Source of the DNA: Oegoconia quadripuncta
Taxonomy: Eukaryota > Arthropoda > Insecta > Lepidoptera > Autostichidae
DNA length: 64,000 bases
Direction: 5' to 3'
NCBI GenBank assembly: GCA_949316235.1
Contig: OX438744.1
Coordinates: forward strand, 1,488,001 to 1,552,000
Below, piece by piece: positions 42,871 through 53,000 of this stretch. Numbering within the stretch: the stretch's first letter is position 1; every line of letters starts with the position of its first letter. Position numbers and translations under genes: made by a program. The notes under the pieces are model-generated. The model worked only from the letters and a program-made list of their open reading frames with translations. It made no database searches and was not told where the DNA came from.

Positions 42871-43699
42871 TGGTAGAGATTGAAAATTTAAAATAACAAT
42901 TATAATTTCAAATGTCAATTGAAAAATTAAAACATAAAAAAATCTAAATTATATTAATTTGAAGTTATTTTGAAAATTGAATTATTATTATGCTATGCTA
43001 TGTAAGATTTTATATTACCACTTTGTTGGCATAATTACTATGTGTTTGACAAATTACAACTTTCTATTATGAATAGGCACACACGTAAATGCACGCACAC
43101 AAACACACAACATAATAACACCCATTGTTTTACGTCGGGATTAATAAAAATACTTCTTGTTATCCAACCGATGAACATGTCCAATGCATTATGTAAGGAT
43201 TGTAGAGGATGCCTGAAATTGACACGTTTTATTCGCCCCGCGGTTGGGTCAGCCACCTGCGGGAAACTGTGACCTCCCGTGACCTTACCTTTCTTTCAGC
43301 AAATCACTGTATACTTCTTGCACCGTGTTTATTAGTTCATATATCAACTCACAATATAGTATTGTGTATTTGTTGATAATCATCATCATGTCAGTGAGTT
43401 TTTAAATTATTAGAATTAGTTATTGTTGCACTATAGTTACACAGACATGTAAAAAGTGTGCTTAGTGGCTAATTCACATATGATTTTTTTTTATGTATTC
43501 GTCTTAGCCGATTTCAAGATGTCCGTCGTAAAGCTGAACAAAAGGTAAAATTTATATGTGAGTGCACTTTTTATTTGTTATCACACTCACAAGTTAGGTA
43601 ACAGCAGTTTTTTTCTTTTTTTCCTGTTTTTTTTCCTCACATATATAAGTGTATGTGGGAACGCGTCTGATTGTGTTATTTTATTTTCAAAACCTAAGT
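42871..43699. other. anonymous DNA
   Basis: A G+C-richer patch lies at 43210-43290. The overlapping frames there (both strands) have no recognised family. Confidence 0.4.
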
Positions 43700-43860
43700 G
43701 AGAGAGGGGTTGCGCTGAAAACCAGCGCTGTCAATTGCCATACGACATATTGGAAGCAAATGCTGACGCACAATCCCTTTGCCACAAATACATTTAATTA
43801 TGCAAAATGTTATACCTACGAAATTTTCTGTATTTGTTGGCAATAAATACTTTTTCTCTC
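43700..43860 (+). mobile_element. LINE 3' end
   Basis: 'tgaaaaccagcgctgtcaat' and 'tttgttggcaataaatactt' followed by a CTTT-rich tail resemble insect LINE 3' ends and repeat P. Positions 43861-44226 show nothing recognisable. Confidence 0.45.
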
Positions 43861-44226
43861 TTTCTTTCTTAGTGAAAAATATTGCAAATAATAACGAAAT
43901 TAGTAATTTAGTAACTTGTATATAAAACTGGACACATTTTCCTCTGTAATAACACCAACATGTTTGTGTATAGTTAATTTTTTGTAGCAAAATAAATCGA
44001 AACAGACTACCTACTCCACAATATATTTGGCACACCCTTCAACACGCTCAATGACGAAAACCTGCGGAACATGTCCAAGTTTATAGCATCTCTTATCAAA
44101 TCCTATGTATTTCTATCAGAAAAGTGTATGAATGTGCTGCATAATGAAATATAATTGATTTTAACTATTATTATTCGTTAGGCAAAGCGTAAAAGTATCA
44201 GTAAGAGAATAGCCATGAACTTTGAT

Positions 44227-44358
44227 AATGGTGTCGATTCGGATGTACACTAACTAAACTAAACTAAAACCAGTTTTAAAGTAGTACCGTCTATTTCTCC
44301 CTGGAACAAAACTGGTTTAAATTTAGTTTAGTTGGTGAACATCTGAATCGACACCATT
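44227..44358. mobile_element. MITE-I, copy 2
   Basis: The ends AATGGTGTCGATTCGGATGT and CTGAATCGACACCATT pair. The internal 'aactaaactaaaaccagttt' pairs with 'aaactggtttaaatttagtt'. It is shorter than copy 1. Confidence 0.8.
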
Positions 44359-44397
44359 GAATTAAAACTCAAAATATCGCTACAAACTTAACTTTTA

Positions 44398-44725
44398 ACC
44401 GCCTCCGTGGCTCAATGTAAACAACATAGGGTTTACGAATCGGAGGTCGCGGGTTGAGATTCCCAGCGGGGTACATGTTTAGTACTCTGTTTGGTTGGTG
44501 GTAGAGCATTTTAAATGTCCGCCTGGCTAGCTACCAGCATCTTATCTAAATCTGCCGCCAAAAAGAATGTTAATAGCATTGTTATGTTACGGTTGACAGA
44601 GATAAGATAGCCAGTTCCCCAAATATTTGGATGTCCGGGGCAGTACGCTTCCACCTTCGGCCTCATCTTCACTTAACATCAGGTGTGATTGAGGTCAAGT
44701 GTTGACCCGTTGTGTATAAAAAAAA
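44398..44725 (+). mobile_element. SINE-B, full length
   Basis: The head 'cgcctccgtggctcaatgta' continues to the tail 'cccgttgtgtataaaaaaaa'. Box B carries one inserted base ('gggttgagattccc'). Positions 44726-45063 show nothing recognisable. Confidence 0.85.
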
Positions 44726-45063
44726 CTGTAATAATTATGCATAATCGTAAAGAAGTAAGCCTCACGATCGTTTTGACATAATAATCCCATAAATATGTAA
44801 AAAAAATATAATTACTTACGATATAAAGTTGGAACACTGTTCCCTACTGATAACTGAACGAAAGAACTAACTATGAAATTTTTTTTTGTCTAGAGAACAG
44901 CTGAATACTGCCCTCTATGAACAAATGCAGTAAGATAATTTATAAGTGGTAACACTGAATTTTTTCCCAAACAGTTTAAACTACAGGTCATAAGTGGACT
45001 TGTTTCGAACCGCAAGAAGGTAGCGCGCTTTGGTAGCTGTTGTAACCACGGACAGTAAACTAT

Positions 45064-45394
45064 GGCCCGTATTAATAAACCATTCTCAAGATTGAGAACA
45101 GTCTTGTGAAAGGTCTCAAGTAAACGTGTTAATTAATAAACCTAACTTGAGACCTGAAAAGCACGTGCATAATCAAGTAATACTCACTTGAGAGGTGGGC
45201 GTATTAATAAACGAAACTCAAGACTATCGTTCAATCGCCGCTGAGGCGAATACTTAAGAAGTGATCCAGCTGAGTAGACCTCAAGATTGGTTTATAAATT
45301 AGCACGGAGCTTGAGATAGCGTCAACTGCTTAAGACGCATCTCGGTTGACACAACCTCAAGACTTCTATTGAGATTGATTTATTAATACGGGCA
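45064..45394. mobile_element. MITE with GCCCGTATTAATAAA ends
   Basis: The left GCCCGTATTAATAAACCATT and the right (inverted) GCCCGTATTAATAAATCAAT are near-identical. 'ttaataaac' recurs inside at about 45133 and 45213, and 'ctcaag' motifs recur throughout, so the element itself is internally repetitive. The family is unknown. Confidence 0.7.
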
Positions 45395-45496
45395 TAACAT
45401 TCTATGGAACTTGCTATGTAAACAAACCGCCATATTGAAATTGTCTCTGAATGATGAATTTACTAGTGATGGGCAAGACCCTTACTCACTCCTTAA

Positions 45497-46077
45497 CTTA
45501 TGTCAAACCATATCGAATAATAAATTACCGAAAGTAAAAAAAACAAGTAGGTACGAGAGAGATCTGAGAACGTCTTTGGTTTACACAATTAGCTAGTTCC
45601 ATAGAATGACACTTTAGACTGGTCTTTTTTTGGTTACAGGTGTAACCACGGACGGTTGAGTGGCAATCTCACAATGTAAGAGCCACTGGTGATGTGTCAC
45701 ACAGGTTTCGTAGTACGGACACTAGTCTCTCACAAAAACTATGTTTATACAGGGTGTAATTCATGTTTACTGGTGACTCCACTCCACTTTTTCCAAGGAA
45801 CCATATTTGAATTCGATAAAAAAAAATTCAATTACCCATACAAAGTAAACCATTCTGAAACCTCCTTTAGTATGGAAGTCCAACAATTTTTGGCTTAATT
45901 CGGCCAGGGTTCCCAGTAGTTGTTCGTAATCAGGATTGCAGTCACCGGCCGAAAAAGGTGATTTCAGAATGCTTTACTTTTTATAGGTAATCGAAGATTT
46001 TTGATCGAACTAGAGTTCAGGAGTAGAGTCGCCAGTTAATGGGAATTACACGAATTCAAATTCACCCTGTATATATG
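45497..46077. mobile_element. H-G composite without SINE insertion
   Basis: Repeat H (45497-45741, 'accatatcgaataataaatt' to 'ctctcacaaaaact') is followed directly by MITE-G (45746-46077, 'cagggtgtaattc' to 'attcaccctgta'). This is the empty-site paralogue of 31878-33601. Confidence 0.8.
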
Positions 46078-46079
46078 TC

Positions 46080-46636
46080 ATAGATTAAGCACCTATATGT
46101 TGAGCAATGTATTTTTTTGTGAAAATAAAAACTTTTTGGATTGTATTGTAAATCTTTACATCGCTTAAAGATAGTGCGGTAAGCAACCGTTCACAGTCGA
46201 ATGGAAATCCCTTCCTTTCCTGAAGTCGATTAAATGAAGGCAATTAGCTTTTTTTTAAACAAGTGGATCACTCCAAATCCGCAAATTAATGTCATAATCA
46301 CCGGATTAACCTCCTTAATAATCTTATACGAAGGAATTTCACTAAACTATCAGTACCTATACAATGTTTGCCGTTAATTGTGCGTATAAATATTTAAATA
46401 GTACATAATACCACATCCGTAAGCATGAGCGTAATCCTCATAAAAGTATGCAAGTTTTAGGGTTCAGCGCGTGAAAGAAGGAAACCAAGAAAACAATTTC
46501 TTTATCGCTTTCAACTTACAGTTTAAGATCTAGAATAATCAGCAAGGATGAAACGACAAGCTAGGGGTCAGCGATATTGATAAAATTTCGATTTTGAAAT
46601 CGATATTGTTCTCGATTGCTTATAAGCGACAGTTCG
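46080..46636. other. anonymous AT-rich DNA
   Basis: Only a LINE-like tail near 46119-46160 ('tttggattgtattgtaa') is recognisable. Confidence 0.4.
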
Positions 46637-46637
46637 A

Positions 46638-46975
46638 TATTGGTGTCGATTCGGATGTACACCAACTAAACTAAACTAAAACCAGTTTTAAAGTAGTACT
46701 GTTTCTTTCTCCCTGGAACAGTACGATGCGACGGCACCACTCTAAAACTGGTCTGCCGCCAAGCTGCAATGTTAATAGCATTGTCGTGTTCCGGTTGTCA
46801 GAGATAAGATAGCCAGTCCCCCAAATGTGTTGGGGTTTCCGGGTCAGTACGCTTCCATCTTCGACCTCATCTTCACTTAACATCAGGTGTGATTGAGGTC
46901 AAGTACCAACCCGTTATGCATAAAAAAATAAAAAATAAATAAAAAAAAATCCGAAATAAAAAATCGACACCAATA
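46638..46975. mobile_element. MITE-I, copy 3, with SINE-B tail inside
   Basis: The left arm 'tggtgtcgattcggatgtac' is intact. After 'ctctaaaactggt' a 5'-truncated SINE-B (about 46753-46935, +) with a long A-rich tail intervenes. Only the last bases 'atcgacacca' of the right arm remain, so part of the MITE was lost. Confidence 0.8.
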
Positions 46976-46984
46976 TCGATTTCA

Positions 46985-47060
46985 ATTATTTAATTCCAAA
47001 CTAGGCAAAGACCATCCTATGGATCCTAGATAACGTAATATTCATAATATATATTTTTAC
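46985..47060 (-). mobile_element. SINE-A2 scrap
   Basis: 'ccaaactaggcaaagaccat' 'cctatggatcctagataacg' matches the 3' end of SINE-A2 at 37030-37080. Positions 47061-47303 show nothing recognisable. Confidence 0.5.
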
Positions 47061-47303
47061 GTAGCCATATTGTTTTTTATTTGTAAATGTCATCCAATCA
47101 ACATAGTACCAGCGTAACTCACTAATCGCCCATAAACTTGGAACCAGATCTATGTGAGTAGGTAAATTTTAAATCCCTGGAGTAAATATCTATTATAATT
47201 AAATATTATGGTACTAATACTTTGCCTGCCCATATATTAGAAATGAGCCAACACACAATTCTTGTTAGATAATCTGTAACTACTATGAAAGTACTTAATT
47301 TTA

Positions 47304-47471
47304 GTGTCGATTCGGATGTGCCCGAACTAAACTAAACTGAACTGAACTAAACTAAAACCAGTTTTGGAGTAGTGCGTCGCATCGTACTGTTCCAGGGATA
47401 AAGAGAAAGTACTACTTTAAAACTGGCTTTAGTTTAGTTTAGTTGGTGTACATCCGAATCGACACCAATGT
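47304..47471. mobile_element. MITE-I, copy 4
   Basis: The ends 'gtgtcgattcggatgtgc' and 'gtacatccgaatcgacac' pair. The inner arms 'actaaactaaaaccagtttt' and 'aaaactggctttagtttagt' pair. Positions 47472-47931 show nothing recognisable. Confidence 0.85.
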
Positions 47472-47931
47472 AACTAAATAAATTATAGCTTTTTGTGAAA
47501 CTCGATTTGTACAAAATGTATTTCTGCCTACGGGTCCCTTCGACTGCACACATAAACACATTTAAACAATCCTTGGATTTAATCAATTTATAAATAGCAA
47601 TGTTCATTGATTTTCTAACCATTGCTGGCGATCTCTCACGAAATGTATTTGAAATACATTATTTATCACTGTCTAATACAAGCTGCGTTTGCGCAAGTGA
47701 TATATGATGCGTATTTTGGAAAACCTATTACTGACGCAAGGAGCAGTCTGCTCGCGGGCTTAAATGCTACTGGGTAAGTGGTGGAAAAAGCACTCAAAAA
47801 GTTATGGCTACATTATAAGGTCTGTCTCATGAGCATATACCGTATTTTAACGCTTCCGTGCAAATAAAAGAGCAAGAGATATCTTGCCCTTGCTCTGAAT
47901 GAAATTTGCGTCATAATCTATTCGTGGATCA

Positions 47932-48425
47932 AAGTCATAGTCAAAAATGCTTTATTTTGTAAGTACACAGAGTACACATAAAATAGTCAATTTTACATTT
48001 TTTTAAGCTACTGCTTGTTCAAAATGCATTATTCCCCTGAGAAGAACAAGCAAGAAACTCGAAGGGTTGCTCTTTTAAAATATGGCTTTGATTTTACATA
48101 AAGGTTTTTATATTTAATTATTAATTGTGAAATAGCCTGGCATGCGAACGATCTGATTATGTCCAGGGATGATTATCATCTAAATAGTCTGATATTTTAT
48201 AATAAGCTGTGTTAATAAGTTTCTGTTTTATAGTATCTTTAAATTTATTGAGAGGAAATTTTTTATATTAACTGGAACCTAATTGAAAAAGCGAATACAT
48301 AACCCTTTGAATGAATTACTGACTTTGCGGAGGCGACTTATGTGACCTGCAAGTTTATCTTTATTTCTTGTTGATCATGTTTATCACTATTTTTCCTAAA
48401 TGATGCTATATTTTTTTTGATATAA
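47932..48425 (-). mobile_element. LINE-D 3' portion
   Basis: It has the same 3' start ('aaaaatgctttattttgtaa') and continues through the decayed RT tail to 'atgctatattttttttgata'. Confidence 0.8.
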
Positions 48426-49382
48426 AAAATATAAATAAACAAAGATCCTCCTAATTCAGTCATTAGAATGACCTGCAAGTACTGAACAATATAAAGGACT
48501 GGACAATTTATTTTCAATGTAATGTAATCTGATCACTCTTATTTCTTGGACAGACCCTGTACGATTGCAGTACAGCCCTGCAGAAAGGATGAAGGGAGAC
48601 GAGTGGATGGCACCTGTGTGAACCCTAAATACCCCTCCAGGGGAGGAACCCCCACCCCTTTGCTAAGGATGTTGCCTGCCAAATATGGATTAGGTAGATA
48701 ACGCGGCGACCTCCATTCTACTCTTCATTTCTCGCTGTCGTTCCGCTATCAAGAATTATTCAGCAGTTGCAGCGGCAATTAGCGTCAATGTATTACGCCC
48801 TTACCTATGAAATTGGCGTTTTGTATGAAAAATTTCATTAAGACCGTTTTCTCCATACTAACATTTTTGATTTTTTTTTTGGGAACGGCAAATCCAAATT
48901 TAGCCAAACTTTGTGTGTATTATCGGATAACAATGGGCCGCGTTAATTTTTAAAAGTAACCGATTTATAAAAGTTTCAGCGAATCTAAGTAATGATTATG
49001 CGAAGCACATGAAAAGAGCTCTGTTCGAATTTTTTTTATTATGTAATTTAGCCCAGAAATTAAAAAATATTTCAGGTTGAAACCTTGAAATAATATTCCA
49101 TTTTCCAAATAAAAAACAAATTTAGATATAGCTTTGAAAATCGCAGGAATTGGTACATGTGATTAACGAAGAAAAAAAACGCCAATTTCAATTGGTAAAG
49201 GCCCAAATATTAAAAGAAATAACAAATTATTGTAAATTTCAAATTTCAAGCTTTTATTTGAGCGTAAGATACTGCATAATTGGAAACAGGCTTATGCTTT
49301 TATTGTCCAAGTTACGGATGGATGCTAGTTATGGATGCTTTGGAAATAAATCCTCTTTGGGAAAAGAAGCAAAACAAAATGA
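48426..49382. other. anonymous DNA upstream of the peroxidase-like gene
   Basis: 48540-48730 is G+C-richer ('accctgtacgattgcagtac', 'cctccaggggaggaaccccc') and may be a LINE 3' region. The rest is AT-rich. I found no upstream peroxidase exon here (expected motif around Cys-Asn-Asn). Confidence 0.4.
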
Positions 49383-49650
49383 CGATGGGTTTGGTGTAGT
49401 GGTTAGAAACTCTGCTACTATACCAAAAGGTCGCGGGTTCGAATCCCGCTAGGGGCATATGTTTGTATGATGAATACGGACATGTGTGCCCGAGTTATGG
49501 ATGTTTTACATTTATAATATGTATTTGATTCAAAAAAAAAATTGTATTTGTGTAGTGTATCAACCATCTGGTATGCACAACACAAGCCTAGTTGCTTAGT
49601 GTGGAACTAGATGGCGCTGTCTGTATATGCCCAAGGATATTAAAAAAAGT
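49383..49650 (+). mobile_element. SINE-A, full length
   Basis: The head is 'ggtttggtgtagtggttaga', box B 'GGTTCGAATCC', the body 'tgtgcccgagttatggatgt' and the tail 'gtggaactagatggcgctgt'. It lies about 260 bp upstream of the first recognised peroxidase exon. Confidence 0.9.
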
Positions 49651-49907
49651 GTTAATTTGGAAAATCAATATATATTAGTTCAGGATAACAATACTATAAT
49701 TGGGTATTTTGGAGCTGATCTGATGATGGAGCCAGCAGACAGATGGTGGAACTCTTCTTCTTATTAAGCTTCTCTATTTGGGATCATAGGATTCGTTTTG
49801 TTTAATCTTAATTTTGAGAACTTAATCATAATATTGACTTATTAAAATTCTATTTATGAATTTTAATAAGTGGCTAGCATCAAATGCCAATATTACATGT
49901 TCGTCAG

Positions 49908-50072
49908 GGAACTCTCTGCGGCCCGCCAGTAACGGCTCTATGCTGCCGTCGGCCCGGCTGCTCCGCACTAAGCTCCTAGCTGATGGTTACCCTGAGGACC
50001 ACGACTTCAGCACCCTCGCGACCCATATCTTCGTGTACTCTATGGTCGATATCGTCGACTTGACCGTGTTAC
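49908..50072 (+). CDS. peroxidase-like exon 1 (of those seen)
   Basis: It reads [20 protein letters not shown], then [20 protein letters not shown], then [20 protein letters not shown] is the family signature. The classical GQFLDHDLT distal-pocket motif is here SMVDIVDLT: Gln to Met, Asp to Ile, distal His to Val. The second Asp (calcium) and Thr are kept. The acceptor is taken as 'ttcgtcag' (49901-49907), which has a weak pyrimidine tract. The donor is GTAAGT at 50073. The exon enters in phase 1 and leaves in phase 1. The open frame continues upstream to 49856, so the exact start is the least certain junction. Confidence 0.8.
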
Positions 50073-53000
50073 GTAAGTTTAACTATTATTCATCTCTCAA
50101 TGAGGGCAGAGTTTAAATTCCACTGCTCAAAATATTAATTGTGTCAGTTCATTTCACACACTTTAAATTATAAATTTTACATTTTTTAAGCTACTGCTTA
50201 TTCAAAATACAATTTTCCTCTGAGAAGAACAAGCAAGAAACTCGAAGGGTTGTTAAAAGTGCATCAGGCTTTGATTTTACATTAAGGTTTTTATATTACA
50301 AAAAGGTTTTTATATTTCATTATTAATGGCATGCGAGCGATCTGATTATGTCCAGGGATGATTTTCATCTAAATAGTCTGATATTTTATAATATGCTTTG
50401 TTAGTAAGTTTCTGTTTTAAGGTATCTTTAAATTTATTGAGAGACAGATTTGTACATCAACTGGAACCTTATTGAAAAAGCGTATACTTTTTTTGAATGA
50501 ATTACCGACTTTGCCGAATTATGTGACCTGCAAGTTTCTATCCCTCTATCCTAAGTAATCTATCTCTAAGTGACACTGCAGATCTCAATTGATAAATTGC
50601 GCGAACGGCTAGTTTTTGTAAAACAAAGATTGTTTTTATATCCGCGGCATTTCCCCACAGCAAAATACCGTAAGACATCAAGCTGTGGAAACAACTAAAA
50701 TATACTAATCTAGCAGTATTTACGTCTTACGTGAGATGTTCGAAAGTATATCTGGTATCCACAACACAAGCATATAGTTGCTTACTGTGGAACTAGATGG
50801 CGCTGTGTGTATGTCTAAGGATATTTATTATTTATTATTATTATTATTATTATAATAGTTGAATGATTGAAACAGCAGCCAAGATTCACCATAATTATGG
50901 AATATACAGAAATGTACTCGTGACGGGGTGATGCCATCGCCGTTGAAACATTCAAAACTATAGATGTTTTTGGTGGAAATTCCCACAGGCATCTTTTACG
51001 ACTCCCACTTAGAAGAAAAAGTCCGAAGTTACGGCCATCCGAAGCTATTTTCGTTAGAGAGTAGACCCCCTGTGCCTTCCGAGCTCTGGATATTTTTTTT
51101 ATGAACAACTGGTTGGTACTTGGCCTCAATCACACCTAATGTTAAGTGAAGATGAGGTCGAAGGTGGAAGCGTACTGACCCGGAAACCCCGAGACATTTG
51201 GGGAACTGGCTGTCTTATCTCTGACAACCGGAACACAACAATGCTATTAATATTGCTGCTTGGCGGCAGATTTAGATAAGATGGTGGTAGCTAGCCAGGC
51301 GGACATTTAAAATGCCCTACCACCAACCAAACCGAGTATTTAAACATGTACCCCGCTGGGGATCAAACCCGCGACCTCCGATTCGTAAACCCATTGTTAT
51401 TTACATTGAGCTACGGAGACGGTTAGCACTTTCAGAAAAGTGCCATTTTGTACTAGTAATATTAGTGTGAATATGTGGCGTGTCTTTGGCGTAAACTCGT
51501 CCGTCAGTGAAATACCATTGCGACTTTAAGAACCTGTTTTTAAAAGAGTGATCCCTCCGGGTTTCTTGCTTGTTCTTCTCAAATTGCCTTTTGAACGAGC
51601 AGTAGCTGAACAAATGTAACATCTGACTATTTTAAGTGTACCCTGTGTATCTACAAAATAAAGAATTTTTTGACTTTGACCTCTTCAGTGCTACACAAGC
51701 TATGTTAGTTCTATTAAGTACTCTATGGCAATGGCCGTACGAGTTCCTGATATGGCGATGACAAAATCATATGATGGAAGGAAGATGAAGATTCGACCCC
51801 TATATCCTCTGGGGAAGTATTAGGTCCCCGCAGCCAGAGTGTCGGATGAGTGCAATATCCTCAAAGAATTTGTATTGGACTTTCTTTCTCGTTACTACAG
51901 AATCTAATTGCAATACCCAGTTCATGTTCTCGAGAATTTAAAATTTCGTCGTTTAGTAAATTACTTTGTGTCTCTATCAATCACTGTACTTCTTATTCCT
52001 TTAACCGACTTCAAAAGCGAAGATGAGCAATTCGGTGTTTATTCTTTCTCATATGTTACCGCATAATTATATTCCACGTTTTGTCAGCGGAATTTATCTG
52101 GCGGACAGTGAATAAAACTGACTGATGTTATTCTTCTTAAACTTAGCCACTCTAACAGCCCTCTGTGGCATTAAGGAGGTCGTCTAAGGTGCAGCTGTCA
52201 GGATACGCGAAACAAGATAATAGGTGATCTGGCTGGACTCTGCACTCGCACCAATCACTCCCACCGTCGGAGAAGCCACAAATTATCTTTGCTGCGGTCA
52301 ACCAGGGTGCGAAGCCGATTTAAGGATATCCATGTCGCCCCTGGCAAATCCTATATAAAAGGAAGAGACACCTCGAGCGTTATTATTCATATCGTAGGGA
52401 CACAATGTATGTGACTTAATGCGTACTCAAATGTCATCAGTGGGTTAGCAAACGATTGCTTTCAATCTTTCGATACATTGTGTCCCTATAATTATCATTG
52501 TGAAATCCAATCAGTAGGATTGTATTTTTTCTTATTCTTCTGTGTCAAATAAAATTGCTGTTATAATATTTTGCTTGTTATAGAGAGCTATGTTGTCGCC
52601 AGCGACTGCTGCGTCGGCAACACCCCCAATCGCGTCAATCCTCGGTGCATCCCCATCCCGGTACCCGAAGACGACCCCTACCTCCGCCGCACTGGCATCA
52701 GGTGCATGAATCTCACTCGGCACAACACTTACCAGGACATGGGATGTGTACCGAGAACACTGCCTGCTGAACGAGTAAGTTTTGAAGAAATTTTTGATAT
52801 AAGCGTGGTGTTATCACTGGCAAGACAGAGACTGCGTTAAAATGTGCCACTTGCCTAGAGAACCTTGGCGATCTCGATATATATTATATCTTGGAATTTG
52901 AAATCCTATACTCTTTCTTCATACGTCAGGGTAGAGAGAAAGACGCGTGCCGACAAGTTTTAAACCGAAGGGTAAGCAGTGCGCCAAGATCTCAAAAAAA

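Larger units (their letters stand above)
50073..52583. other. intron 1 contents
   Basis: It holds minus-strand LINE-D (50165-50735), a + SINE-A tail (50737-50825), an unclassified LINE-like stretch (50826-51090), minus-strand SINE-B (51090-51425), a + LINE-D 3' end (51520-51685), a minus-strand LINE zinc-knuckle tail (52150-52350) and a 94-bp hairpin (52395-52488). 51690-52150 is anonymous. Confidence 0.75.

Noticed and set aside
43038..43272. Overlapping 72- and 76-codon frames as a host exon
   Set aside because: There is no family motif, both strands are equally open, and the splice context is unconvincing.
47640..47775. Possible upstream peroxidase exon with a GTAAGTG donor after 'aaatgctactgg'
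   Set aside because: The translation (DARSSLLAGLNATG) does not match the expected N-terminal segment, and no acceptor or phase support was found.
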